Positions 52,649-62,271 are shown, numbered from the stretch's first letter. The stretch is 64,000 nt of DNA from Sinomicrobium weinanense (GCF_018863395.1 NZ_JAHKRR010000002.1:186001-250000); one strand, 5' to 3'. Notes: generated from the letters alone by a model not told the origin. Program-made: numbers and translations.

Positions 52649-54835
52649 CTATCGCACCGTAAGCCATGTGTATCCTCCGGGTGGAATAGTTACCCTGATA
52701 CGGATATTGCCCTTGTTATCCATGTCATAGGATGCGGTCTTACCCTCTTCCATACTTATTTCAGCACTTCCCTGTAAACCGGTATAGTAAAGCGGAAGTG
52801 TAATCTCCCGGGTTATTTCCTTATTCAACGGGTTATAGAGCATCGCCAATCCTTTGACCTCCCCGTCGGGATCTACATGTAATATCCCGTCCCAGTCCCT
52901 TCCGTCGGGGCGACGCAGGTGAATAATATCCGCATTCAGTATGCTGCGGTATTTCCTGTACCAGTCAATAACTTCTATGACCGTATTTTTAGTCTTTTCG
53001 GTATCGTACAGTCTCGGGCCTCTGTAACAAGCCTGTACACCAGCCCCGTAATACTGCATCATCAATTGTCTGTAATCGGACAAATGCTCATCAAGGGGTT
53101 CCAGCACAGCTTCGGGGCCACCTCCGTGATAGGCTGTTAACGGCACAAAACCCCAGCCCATCGACGGCGTTTTTTCCCAGGTACCGTCATATATATTCTG
53201 GCGGTTCAATAGCATCTGGCGCTCACGGGGAAGAGCAAAATTTACCTCGCGGTATCCCAGGCCTATTTTATGTGAGCCATCCAGAAAATACCAGTCGGGA
53301 GCATTGATATAGATCCCTCTTTTATTCATCCAGTGATACAGTTCTTTTTGCAACTCCATCTGCACCCATTGCGAGTCTTCCAGTCCCCTGTGCCCTTCAT
53401 GTGAGGTTGAGGCACAGACATCCCCCGGGTAAGGGCCGTCATTCTCAAAAATGTCAAAGCCGGTCTGTTCAAAAAAATATTTGATCTTCTTCAGGTAATC
53501 AAGTCCCCATTCGCTGGCAAGGCAGGGGGCATTGTTAAAAAAAGCCCTTCCCGGTTTTTTCGTTTCCGGATCAATGACATCCGTTTCCGGGCCGATACTC
53601 CTGCTGGAAAACAGGGAATATCCACCCAACAGCACCTCTTTGCCATGCGCATAGTCTGCCAGTTCCTTAAACTTTTTGATATTTTCGGGGGAAGTGTCTT
53701 CCATATTCAGTCCGCTGCCAAAACTGAGGATCACACCTTCATAGCCGGTTTCGGCACACTGGTCGATGATCGTTCTTACCTGTTCGGGATCGGTACTCAC
53801 CAGGTGCATAAAGATCGGGTTCTGCGTGGTCCAGGGGGCCAGGGTACGGTACATCTTTCGCCGGGCAAGCCCGTTCCGTTCCCGGTCATAGCTGTCCCGG
53901 GCCAGCTCGTAGGTACGTATGGACTTAAAATCCGTTCCCGGTTCCAGGACGATGCCGATACCACGGTCCGGATAGACCTCGAGAAGAACCGGAGTTTGCA
54001 GATCGTAATTTACCTGGGAGGTATAGGTGGAATCGGTTTTCCAGTGGGCCGTCTGGTCACTGAGTTCCGCTTTCATGGCATTGTTAAAAGCATAATTGCT
54101 CTCGAGATACAGATGATGGGGCTTTTTTATTTTATCAGGGCTTCCTACCACGGCAGATTCTTCTTCGGGCATAGCCAGGATCTCATGGACCACCTGGTCG
54201 ATCTTAACGGGGTCATCACTTTTATTTTCGACCGTAAGGTATTTGCCTGTCAGGGGGATGTTGTCATACAGCTCGTAGTGGATATGTACCGTTAACCCTT
54301 CAATATCGGCATGTTCGAAATCAAGTACCAGTTGTTTTCCTTTGGGGAGTTCTTTATGCCCTGTCCACACTGATGATCTCCATAGAAAATGTGGTTCAAT
54401 CTCTTTTATCTTATGTCCGGTATACTGAAAATCATCTGTTCCCGGGGTCATTTTATCCAGCCATTCCGGTTTAAAATACGCTTTTTCTTCCTGTCCGTAA
54501 AGCCCTCCTATCTTATATTCTTTTCCGTTAAGGCTGATCCTGGCCTCCGGCATTACGGCCCGGACAAGCTGTTCCCCGGTAACGAGGTTTACATAATCGT
54601 AACAAGCTACGTTGGGAGAAGTCACAAAACGCCTTTGTACCAAACCATTGGACAGGGTTATTTGTCCTCCTTCCTCTTCAATGACTTCTGCGGGACGGGA
54701 TATGCCATCTATGAGCCAGTCTTCGGGTTGTTGAACTTTTTTATTAGTACATGCCGAAAAAATAACCGCTACCCATACGAATATCACACTTTTTATAGCC
54801 AACGGGAACGACCTGTACTGTCTTAATTTTGCCAT
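52649..54835 (-). CDS. putative glycoside hydrolase lipoprotein, module 5 (clan GH-D-like, family uncertain)
   Basis: 728 residues. Lipoprotein signal ending in VIFSAC (C29). An N-terminal beta-sandwich (about 50-310; ITLSNGLVQRRF, YLTVENKSDDPVKI) precedes a barrel-like domain. Strand motifs are GYEGVILSFGSGLNME, EVLLGGYSLFSSRSIG, GFDIFENDGPYPGD (candidate nucleophile D466) and GIYINAPDWYFLDG, with a C-terminal sandwich (GEVKGLAMLYNPLNKEI). The layout resembles alpha-galactosidase-like enzymes of clan GH-D, but I cannot assign a known family. As the only enzyme next to the module 5 SusD it probably acts on that ligand. Confidence 0.6.
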   Translation of the reverse strand: MAKLRQYRSFPLAIKSVIFVWVAVIFSACTNKKVQQPEDWLIDGISRPAEVIEEEGGQITLSNGLVQRRFVTSPNVACYDYVNLVTGEQLVRAVMPEARISLNGKEYKIGGLYGQEEKAYFKPEWLDKMTPGTDDFQYTGHKIKEIEPHFLWRSSVWTGHKELPKGKQLVLDFEHADIEGLTVHIHYELYDNIPLTGKYLTVENKSDDPVKIDQVVHEILAMPEEESAVVGSPDKIKKPHHLYLESNYAFNNAMKAELSDQTAHWKTDSTYTSQVNYDLQTPVLLEVYPDRGIGIVLEPGTDFKSIRTYELARDSYDRERNGLARRKMYRTLAPWTTQNPIFMHLVSTDPEQVRTIIDQCAETGYEGVILSFGSGLNMEDTSPENIKKFKELADYAHGKEVLLGGYSLFSSRSIGPETDVIDPETKKPGRAFFNNAPCLASEWGLDYLKKIKYFFEQTGFDIFENDGPYPGDVCASTSHEGHRGLEDSQWVQMELQKELYHWMNKRGIYINAPDWYFLDGSHKIGLGYREVNFALPRERQMLLNRQNIYDGTWEKTPSMGWGFVPLTAYHGGGPEAVLEPLDEHLSDYRQLMMQYYGAGVQACYRGPRLYDTEKTKNTVIEVIDWYRKYRSILNADIIHLRRPDGRDWDGILHVDPDGEVKGLAMLYNPLNKEITREITLPLYYTGLQGSAEISMEEGKTASYDMDNKGNIRIRVTIPPGGYTWLTVR

Positions 54836-54959
54836 TATACTTTTTCTGCGTTATGCAATTATACAAATATACTGCTTTGGTACCCCATACCAGATGAAGC
54901 ACCGTGATGCAAGGACTACATACAGCAACATGATGCAGCCCTGGTAAAACAAGATCAAA

Positions 54960-54986
54960 GGACGGTTAACGATGCGCCAACCGTCC
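54960..54986 (-). terminator. terminator of module 5 susC-susD transcript
   Basis: Perfect 8-bp stem GGACGGTT / AACCGTCC (54960-54967, 54979-54986) with TTTGATCTTGTTTT on the minus strand, 66 bases past the SusD stop. The loop GATGCGCC recurs in the module 3 fecR-susC stem-loop. Confidence 0.65.
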
Positions 54987-55051
54987 CTTAGTTCCGGTTA
55001 AGGCAAGGCAGGGTTACAACTGACTAACCCAAACCAAATGCTGTAAAAAGA

Positions 55052-56746
55052 TCACCACCCCGGGTTCTGGGGTTCCAATGCCGGGTTCAGGGTTAATTCC
55101 TGTGTGGGAATAGGATATAAATACATTTTATCGTCCCATTCACGGTGATTTACACCGGGATATACCCGGATATAGCCGTTTTCGTCCAGCACGATCCCAC
55201 TGATCTGGCCAGGGTCATATTGTGCTTTTACATCCGGATGAAGTTTCATGCCGAGTATGGACTCCGGATCATTGATCAATTCCCCTGCTTTCCAGCGCTG
55301 CAGATCATCGAACCGCATTCCTTCGGCGGCGAGTTCTATTCTTCGCTCTCTACGTATCTCATCTATAAGCACCGGAAGATCGGGAAAAGGGGATTCGGGA
55401 TCTTTTCGCAGTTGCCCCATAACCATAGGGGGCATATCTACTCTTTGGCGTATCTTATTGATGGTATTGTCTAGTACCAATTGATCGGCCTCTCCCAATT
55501 CTGCCTTGGCTTCAGCATAATTCAGCAATACTTCGGCATAGCGGAAAATAAAACGGTCGAGTGTAGACCTGTTGGCGTTCCACTGGGCAATGTCGGGCGA
55601 CCGTCCCTTGATGATCTGGTAACCTGTGGTAGTAACGCTGGTCCCTATCCTGGGTAGGCCTATCACATCGGGGGTACCATCTGTTCCTACCTGGAACACA
55701 AAGCCCGGGGTGGCAATAAGCTGTTTAAACCTGGGGTCCCTGTCGGCTATTTCGGCCTGAATGGAATCGTCTTCCTGGTAAAGCGGGCTTAGCGAGGCAG
55801 GCAGGCCATCGGTACAGAGAAAAGACCTGACAAAACTCTTGCTGAAACCGGTACCGCTTTCGCCGAGTTGCCTGGTGACATTGTGCATAAGTTCGTCCTG
55901 GATATATCTCTTGGCCATAATTGTTTCGGGATTGCCCTCGAGTTCTTCCTGGATAAAGAGTTCGTAATAGTCTTTTTCAGGGTTCCCGGTGGAATAGATA
56001 TCATAATTCCCGGAATTCATGACCAACTCCGATGCTTCGGCAGCTTCGCGGAGAAACCCGGCCTCATCGCCCAGGCCGTGGTATTTTCTATAGGTACCTT
56101 CCCAAAGACATATCCTCGATTTTAGGGCTGCAGCAGCATCTCTATGCAGTCGCCCCCGGGCAGCTCCTCCGGCAAGAGGCAGATGATCTACGGAAAAGTT
56201 CAGGTCCGCTAAAACGGAGTCCATGACCTGCTTATGCGGTAATTTAGTGTCGTAAAGTTCTTCGGAAGTTTCATCGAGGTCTTTGCTCAACCAGGGAATA
56301 TCTCCGTATTTTTTTACCATATTCCAGTAAAACAATGCCCTGAAAAACTTCGCTTCGGCGGCATATCGGGCTTTTATCTCATCACTTTCTTCCGCTCTTT
56401 GATAGCGTTGCAAAAAGTAATTGACCGCCCTGATATTTTCCCAGTTCCAGTCTTCGCCTCCCGAAGCCACGGGCACCACGTAGGTCCCTCCCAGGAAGGT
56501 ATTGATATTAGACGGTACATGATTGTCCGATCGATTGTCATCGTTAGCAGGATGCGCCACGGGCAAAACCGTGTAAAAGCGGTTTACATACAATTTCAGG
56601 TCTGCTTCATTCTTAAAGAATGTCGGTTCGCTGAGATCACTTTCCGGGAGACGTTCCAGGAAGTCGTCTTTCATACAGGAGGTCATGGCCATCCCGATTA
56701 GTATATATAATACGGGTATTCTTATTCGTTTTCTCATTTTACGCAA
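55052..56746 (-). CDS. SusD/RagB family nutrient-binding lipoprotein, module 5
   Basis: 564 residues. Signal (IPVLYILIGMAMTSC) followed by MKDDFLERLPESDLSEPTFF. Motifs: HKQVMDSVLADLNF, LKSRICLWEGTYRKYH, RYAEVLLNYAEAKAELG, IRRERRIELAAEGMRFDDLQRW and PIPTQELTLNPALEPQNPGW. Closest in this window to the module 3 SusD. It follows SusC by 9 bp and is separated from the glycosidase by a terminator, so the enzyme may be expressed separately or by readthrough. Confidence 0.95.
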   Translation of the reverse strand: MRKMRKRIRIPVLYILIGMAMTSCMKDDFLERLPESDLSEPTFFKNEADLKLYVNRFYTVLPVAHPANDDNRSDNHVPSNINTFLGGTYVVPVASGGEDWNWENIRAVNYFLQRYQRAEESDEIKARYAAEAKFFRALFYWNMVKKYGDIPWLSKDLDETSEELYDTKLPHKQVMDSVLADLNFSVDHLPLAGGAARGRLHRDAAAALKSRICLWEGTYRKYHGLGDEAGFLREAAEASELVMNSGNYDIYSTGNPEKDYYELFIQEELEGNPETIMAKRYIQDELMHNVTRQLGESGTGFSKSFVRSFLCTDGLPASLSPLYQEDDSIQAEIADRDPRFKQLIATPGFVFQVGTDGTPDVIGLPRIGTSVTTTGYQIIKGRSPDIAQWNANRSTLDRFIFRYAEVLLNYAEAKAELGEADQLVLDNTINKIRQRVDMPPMVMGQLRKDPESPFPDLPVLIDEIRRERRIELAAEGMRFDDLQRWKAGELINDPESILGMKLHPDVKAQYDPGQISGIVLDENGYIRVYPGVNHREWDDKMYLYPIPTQELTLNPALEPQNPGW

Positions 56747-56755
56747 TTTAAAGAT

Positions 56756-59700
56756 TTACAGCCCTACTTGTATTCCGAATGAAACGCCCCGGTTTAGGGG
56801 GTACTCCCTCGGCTCGAAGATCTCGGGGTCAAAGGCCTTGTGAAGCTGTGTGATTTCAAACAGATTCTGTCCGGTTACATAGAGCCTCAGCTTATACAAC
56901 CCGATCTTATCGAGTACTTCTCCTGGTAAGCTGTATCCCAGGGTGATGCTCTTTAACCTTCCGTAAGCAGCATTCTGTATGTATTTGGTTTGTGCCTCAA
57001 AGTTCCCGCCGCCTCCAAATCTCAGTCTCGGATAATAGGCATCGGGGTTTTCCGGTGTCCAGTAATCCTTGTGATGTTGCATGGGCACATGCCATTCACT
57101 GAGGAATCCCCAGAAGGTATTGTCTCCTACTACCACATCTCTTTTCCCTACTCCCTGGAACAAGAAACCGAAATCGAAATTTTTATAGTTTGAAGAGAAG
57201 TTAAGGCCAAACTGGTATCTCGGAGTTCTATTCCCTATAACAGAACGGTCTCCGGGGTTGTCCAGGGTATTGTCGCCAAAATCGATTATGCCGTCACCGT
57301 TAAGGTCCTTATATTGTATATCTCCTGCCATCCAGGTCCCGCCCCATATCCGGCTTTGGTCGGCCTGCGCGGCCGCGTCGTCGGATTGAAAGAAACCTTC
57401 GGTGGTATAGCCCCAGATCTCTCCCCGTTTTTGCCCTTCATACCGATCGCTCAGGATACTCTCAGGGTTCAGGTCATATTTTGTAATGGTAGACATATAG
57501 TCGGACAAAGCCAGACCAACGTTATATGAAAAATCTTCACCTATACCACCGCTCCACGCCACGCTGAGTTCCCAACCCTTGGTCCTCATATCGGCAGCAT
57601 TCCTCACGGGAGGAGGTGTACCGAGTATGGCGGGCAAGGGGAATGCACCTATAATCATATCGCGCGTATCGCGGATAAACCAGTCGAAATTAATGTGCAT
57701 CCGATTTTTAAAGGCAGAGACATCCAATCCGAAATTATGTGTCGACACTTTTTCCCAGGTAAAGCCCGAGCTTACAAGGCCGGGAGGGTTTACAAATACC
57801 TCGCGCTGGTTGTCAAAGATATGCCCCCCTCTCGACGTCCCCATAACCGGTATGTACGGATAATTGCCGAAACTGTCCTCAATATCCTGGTTTCCCAGCA
57901 TGCCGTAGGAATAACGTATTTTGAGTTCATTGACCTTTTCTTTCAAGGGTTCGAAAAAGGTTTCATTAGATATTCTCCACCCCGCCGAAACGGAGGGGAA
58001 GAATACAAAACGGTTGTCTTTGGGAAAGCGGGAACTCCCGTCATACCGGCCGCTGACCTGCAGTAAATAACGTTCGTCATAAACGTAATTCGCCCGGAAA
58101 AAGGCCCCGCTTATGGCCCATTCGCTCTGCCGGCCGCCAACACCGGGGCGATCGTCATTGTTGAGATTAATGGCCGGCTTTTCCTGGTCGATCAGGTTTC
58201 TTGCCGTGGCGCTGAACGACTTGACCTGTTTCAGCTCCTGGTTGTATCCTATCATCCCTTTTACATAGTGTTTGCCAAAGGTATTTTCATATTCCATAAA
58301 GCTGTTCAGCGCGGTGTAATAATCATTGCTGTTCTCCTCCCTTACGCTGCTTGGGGTTGTCCACGGAAATGTGCCAAGGAGGATCCCGTCCACGCCATAC
58401 TCCGGGTATTCCTTGTAATGCCGCATATCATTGTAGTTGTAGTTGTTCCAGGTAAAATCGGTGGTCCACCTGAAATTTTTAAAAGGTTTAAGTACAAAAC
58501 CTCCCGTAAGCCACAGGTCATTTTCAGTAGTTTCCCAGCGCCCATTCAATTTTGCCATGGCTACCATATTGGTAAAGCTCCCCTGCCCGGAATAATTTCC
58601 GTCGGGGTGATATACAGGCATGATGGGCCTCAGGTCACCGCTGATCCACCCGCTGGAGGTTCCGCCATGACTGGCCGTATTGGGACGGTTATTGTCTGTA
58701 TAATTCAGGGACATACTGAAGTTCAGATCCAGCCAGTCCGTAGCTTCCGTGCTTACTTTCAGGCCGGCATTATAGCGTTCGAAGTTATCATCGGCCACTT
58801 TTAAGAGCCCTTTCTGGTTCATATACCCCAGGGAGGCTATATAAGACGTTTTTTCTGACCCTCCCGATACGGACAGCTTGTGTTCCTGCATGGGGGCCGT
58901 TCCGGGGTACATGACATCTATCCAGTCGGTATTTCCCACATACCTGTAGCGTGACGGGTTTGCAGGGTCTACGTATACCGGTGAATTATTTACGGGGTCG
59001 TTAAAATAAGCGGTGGCCAGTTCAAGGTCGCGTTCCGTGAACGGTGTGGAAGCGGTAGACCCCCCGGATATCTGCCCGTTCCTGTCGGCCTCCCTGTGCA
59101 TTTTTATATAATCTACGGAGTTCAGGTAATCTGGCATACGGGTGGGGCGTGTTACCGTGTAAGAGGAAGAATAATTTATCTGTACCGGGGTATTCTTCTG
59201 CCCTCTTTTTGTGGTGATCAGTATCACTCCCGAAGCTGCCCTTGCCCCGTAAATAGAGGCTGAAGCCGCATCTTTCAGTACGGTTACGCTTTCTACATCA
59301 GAAGGGTTGATCAGGTTAGGATCCATCACCACACCGTCTACCAGTACCAATGGCGAACTGGCATTAATGGAGGTGTTTCCCCTAATGTTGAAGGTGGCCC
59401 CTTCTCCCGGGCGACCGTTCTGCAGATTGACATTAAGGTTAGGGATCAGCCCCTGAAGCCCCTGCCCGAGGTTAACCAAAGGCCTGCTCTCCAGTTTTTC
59501 ACTGCTGATGGTGGAGACCGCCCCGGTAAGGTCGGCTTTTTTCTGGGTGCCGTAACCTACCATGACCACCCCTTCCAGGGCCTGGGCATCTTCCCGTAAA
59601 ACAATGTTATAATGTGCAGCTTCCCCTATCGCAACCTCTATAGTTTTGTATCCTATGAAACTTACTCTTATTTTCGGATGATCTGCAGTTAATTTCAGGG

Positions 59701-60205
59701 TGAAATTTCCGTCAAAATCAGTTGCCGTACCTGCAGAAGTCCCTATTTCTACCACATTGGCGCCGGGAACGGGGATCCCTTCCGGATCGGTCACCACTCC
59801 GGTAATGGTCCGTTCCTGGAACTCATTCCCTGTGAGGCGCACATGGTTCAACCTGATAACATTGATCACATTGTTCACCTTCCTGAATTCCAGATGAGCT
59901 GTGTTTCCGATATAATCCAGGATTTCCTCAAGTCCCACCCTGTTAAAGTTCTTATTCAGCCTTATTTTTTTGTCCAGGTCGTTCCTGTCGTACGAAAACC
60001 TCAGATCCGTATGCTTTTCAATAAGACCAAAGGCTTCTTCAATCCCCCTGTCCTTTAATTGTAAGGTGATCCCACTTTTTCTTCCCCCTGTATCGCTCCC
60101 CTGCGTTCCCGGTCCTTTGGCATAGGAAGAGAAAACAAGGAAAAATACGGCACACTTAAGAAAATGCACTGCCCGAAGGCGGTAATTCTGCGAACGTATT
60201 CTCAT
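56756..60205 (-). CDS. SusC/RagA family TonB-dependent transporter with STN domain, module 5
   Basis: 1149 residues. Signal region (AVHFLKCAVFFLVFSSYAKG), STN domain (ITLQLKDRGIEEAFGLIEKHTDLRF...), carboxypeptidase-regulatory-like domain (TGVVTDPEGIPVPGANVVEI), LEGVVMVGYGTQKK, plug (FNIRGNTSINASSPLVLVDG, TVLKDAASASIYGARAASG) and barrel ending in NRGVSFGIQVGL. It shares GLQGLIPNLNVNLQNG-type plug wording with module 3 SusC. Only 36 bp separate it from fecR, so unlike modules 1-4 there is no stem-loop in between. Confidence 0.95.
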   Translation of the reverse strand: MRIRSQNYRLRAVHFLKCAVFFLVFSSYAKGPGTQGSDTGGRKSGITLQLKDRGIEEAFGLIEKHTDLRFSYDRNDLDKKIRLNKNFNRVGLEEILDYIGNTAHLEFRKVNNVINVIRLNHVRLTGNEFQERTITGVVTDPEGIPVPGANVVEIGTSAGTATDFDGNFTLKLTADHPKIRVSFIGYKTIEVAIGEAAHYNIVLREDAQALEGVVMVGYGTQKKADLTGAVSTISSEKLESRPLVNLGQGLQGLIPNLNVNLQNGRPGEGATFNIRGNTSINASSPLVLVDGVVMDPNLINPSDVESVTVLKDAASASIYGARAASGVILITTKRGQKNTPVQINYSSSYTVTRPTRMPDYLNSVDYIKMHREADRNGQISGGSTASTPFTERDLELATAYFNDPVNNSPVYVDPANPSRYRYVGNTDWIDVMYPGTAPMQEHKLSVSGGSEKTSYIASLGYMNQKGLLKVADDNFERYNAGLKVSTEATDWLDLNFSMSLNYTDNNRPNTASHGGTSSGWISGDLRPIMPVYHPDGNYSGQGSFTNMVAMAKLNGRWETTENDLWLTGGFVLKPFKNFRWTTDFTWNNYNYNDMRHYKEYPEYGVDGILLGTFPWTTPSSVREENSNDYYTALNSFMEYENTFGKHYVKGMIGYNQELKQVKSFSATARNLIDQEKPAINLNNDDRPGVGGRQSEWAISGAFFRANYVYDERYLLQVSGRYDGSSRFPKDNRFVFFPSVSAGWRISNETFFEPLKEKVNELKIRYSYGMLGNQDIEDSFGNYPYIPVMGTSRGGHIFDNQREVFVNPPGLVSSGFTWEKVSTHNFGLDVSAFKNRMHINFDWFIRDTRDMIIGAFPLPAILGTPPPVRNAADMRTKGWELSVAWSGGIGEDFSYNVGLALSDYMSTITKYDLNPESILSDRYEGQKRGEIWGYTTEGFFQSDDAAAQADQSRIWGGTWMAGDIQYKDLNGDGIIDFGDNTLDNPGDRSVIGNRTPRYQFGLNFSSNYKNFDFGFLFQGVGKRDVVVGDNTFWGFLSEWHVPMQHHKDYWTPENPDAYYPRLRFGGGGNFEAQTKYIQNAAYGRLKSITLGYSLPGEVLDKIGLYKLRLYVTGQNLFEITQLHKAFDPEIFEPREYPLNRGVSFGIQVGL

Positions 60206-60241
60206 AATTCATTTGGTTTTGGTTAATTTTCGGTTTTATTT

Positions 60242-61315
60242 TTAAAAGATGATCACGGTTGTTCCTTCCAGCCTGAAATGAAATTTTTTTACCATACCGA
60301 TACTTTTTAAAACATTTTCAAGGGATTCATTGTGAAAACTCCCGGAATAACTCCATCCCGCCATTGTTTCCGGGGATTTTTCCACCTGTATCTCCACGCC
60401 ATACCAGCTTTCCAGTTTTTCGAATATTTCCCTGCTCTCTTCGTGTTTAAAGAATAAAACCCCGATGGTCCAGGCCAGTACTTCATTACGATCGAAATTC
60501 CGTTTTTCGGCACTAAGGCCTTCTTCGGTATCTATGATCAATTGTTCTCCGGGATCCAATATTTCATTGTAATTGAATTCCTTCTGAGCCACAGACACTT
60601 TTCCCGTAACCAGCGAAACCTGTACTTCTTTTCCCTTTTGATCAATATTAAAAGAAGTACCCAGTGCCTGGGTCACCGTGCCGTTTGCATCGACCAGGAA
60701 AGGGCGCGAAGTATCTTTGGCGACCTCAAAAAATGCCTCCCCTGTTAGATGCACCATTCTCAGGGTATTATTGAATTTTTCCTCAAAAGTGATCTCGCTG
60801 TTACTATTGAGCATCACCTTGGTTCCATCACTGAGAAAAACGGTAAGTTTTTGTCCCTTATCGGTTTTTCTTACTACAAAATCTGAAGGGGCTTCGAGCT
60901 TGTCTTTTTCTGCAAAAAAATCCGTGAGAAGAGAGCCTACCACTATAAAAGTGGCAATCATCGACGCCACCAGCCAATACTGTTTTTTGGATTTGTTCCG
61001 AGCCGCCCCCGCTGTCCTTTTGCTCAGGGAAAACACCTTGCCCTTCCTTTCTTTTGCAGAAAATTCTTCGGTTTTAAAACGGATGCGCTTTTTTAAATCT
61101 TCTATCCGGCTTTCGTCATAAGACCGCTGCTCAAACTTCAAACCCGAGATCATATTTTTTGCTTCTTCGGAAAATGGGACCAGGTGGGGGTATTTATCCA
61201 ACATTCCGGCCCAGTCCGTGGTTGAAGTATTCTTTTGTACCCAGGAGATAAAGGATTCATCGGTAAGGAAGTCTTCCGTTTTATAATCTTTATATGGTTT
61301 ACCGGTTTTTTTCAA
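60242..61315 (-). CDS. FecR family anti-sigma factor with TTG start, module 5
   Basis: 357 residues. In this frame no ATG or GTG lies between the upstream stop and the conserved N-terminal region (DYKTEDFLTDESFISWVQ), so translation most likely starts at the TTG at 61315. The next in-frame ATG would delete that region. Transmembrane helix (YWLVASMIATFIVVGSLLTDFF), FecR domain (VFLSDGTKVMLNSNSEITFEEKF, VHLTGEAFFEV, LGTSFNIDQ) and C-terminal domain (SWYGVEIQVEKSPE) are intact. It sits between sigma and susC. Confidence 0.92.
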   Translation of the reverse strand: MKKTGKPYKDYKTEDFLTDESFISWVQKNTSTTDWAGMLDKYPHLVPFSEEAKNMISGLKFEQRSYDESRIEDLKKRIRFKTEEFSAKERKGKVFSLSKRTAGAARNKSKKQYWLVASMIATFIVVGSLLTDFFAEKDKLEAPSDFVVRKTDKGQKLTVFLSDGTKVMLNSNSEITFEEKFNNTLRMVHLTGEAFFEVAKDTSRPFLVDANGTVTQALGTSFNIDQKGKEVQVSLVTGKVSVAQKEFNYNEILDPGEQLIIDTEEGLSAEKRNFDRNEVLAWTIGVLFFKHEESREIFEKLESWYGVEIQVEKSPETMAGWSYSGSFHNESLENVLKSIGMVKKFHFRLEGTTVIIF

Positions 61316-61413
61316 AATATTTACAGGTTGTCCTTTACCTGATAAATCCCGGAAAGTGGTATTTTACTCCCGTATTTTTGAAAAAATTTTAAAAATGTAC
61401 CTGAAATCGGTTG

Positions 61414-61998
61414 TCAGGAGCTCGTTGAAGAAATATTTTTTCTAAGAGATAACATGGCCTTCGACAAGGCATTGTAAACCGCCTTTTTATCCAGTTGCAT
61501 AACCTCACTGATCTCGTCAAAACTCAACTGGTTGTAGTATTTCAGGTAAATGATCTCTTTTTGCCGGGGACTGAGCTGGGCAAAACCTCCTTTGAGCCGG
61601 TTCAGGTCCCTGAGCCTGGTCTCTTCTTCTACCATTGCTGTTTCCAGGGAAACTTCAAAACCGGGCAGGGAAGAAGGCAATATCCAGGATCTCCAGAAAT
61701 TCTTCTTTTGTTCTTTTTTAAGGGCTTTAAAGAGTTCTTTGCGAAAAGCAGCCATAAGATAAAAACGGATATTATCTGTATCCTTTAATGTATCCCGTCT
61801 GACCCATATTCTGCAAAACAGTTCCTGAGCGCAGTCTTCTAACAGGTCGAGATCGCCTGTAAAACTTCTGCCATAATTTAACAGATAGGCCATATGCTCA
61901 TTAAAAACCCGATCAAAAGCCTCCTTGCTTCCCCGTTTCATATCCGACCATATTCTGCTGTCTTTTTCTTTGCGGTATGAGAGTCTTAAAATAGACAT
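61414..61998 (-). CDS. ECF RNA polymerase sigma-70 factor (FecI-like), module 5
   Basis: 194 residues. Region 2 (SKEAFDRVFNEHMAYLLNYGRSF, LEDCAQELFCRIWVRRDTL, YLMAAFRKELFKALKKE) and region 4 (LSPRQKEIIYLKYYNQLSFDEISEVMQLDKKAVYNALSKAMLSLRK) are present. It lies 98 bp upstream of its fecR. An operator-like palindrome identical to the one before module 3 sigma lies 62 bp upstream. Confidence 0.93.
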   Translation of the reverse strand: MSILRLSYRKEKDSRIWSDMKRGSKEAFDRVFNEHMAYLLNYGRSFTGDLDLLEDCAQELFCRIWVRRDTLKDTDNIRFYLMAAFRKELFKALKKEQKKNFWRSWILPSSLPGFEVSLETAMVEEETRLRDLNRLKGGFAQLSPRQKEIIYLKYYNQLSFDEISEVMQLDKKAVYNALSKAMLSLRKNISSTSS

Positions 61999-62059
61999 GG
62001 ATCAGTAATTTAGGTCGATGAAGAATTAGCTATTCTTTGGGAATCTTGTATTAAATTTT

Positions 62060-62075
62060 ATGTTATCGAACACAT
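62060..62075. promoter_or_regulatory. perfect operator-like palindrome of the module 5 sigma gene
   Basis: ATGTTATCGAACACAT, an exact match to ATGTnnTCGAnnACAT and identical (including the TTTT flank) to the site at 42046-42061. No convincing TAnnTTTG box is seen at the usual distance here. Confidence 0.5.
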
Positions 62076-62271
62076 TTCTATGCCTGCATTTGGGGAATTT
62101 AGGTTCAGGTCCCTTATTGACCTGCTTCAACATGACCTGTTTTTATCAAAAACTGAAGGCTAATATATGATAATTTAACATACTTCAAAAAGAGTACACA
62201 TAGCTTTTCCGCCCCACTAAATGCTTTTATAACAAAAATGTATTGATTTGAAATAAAAAGAAAGCTGTCTC

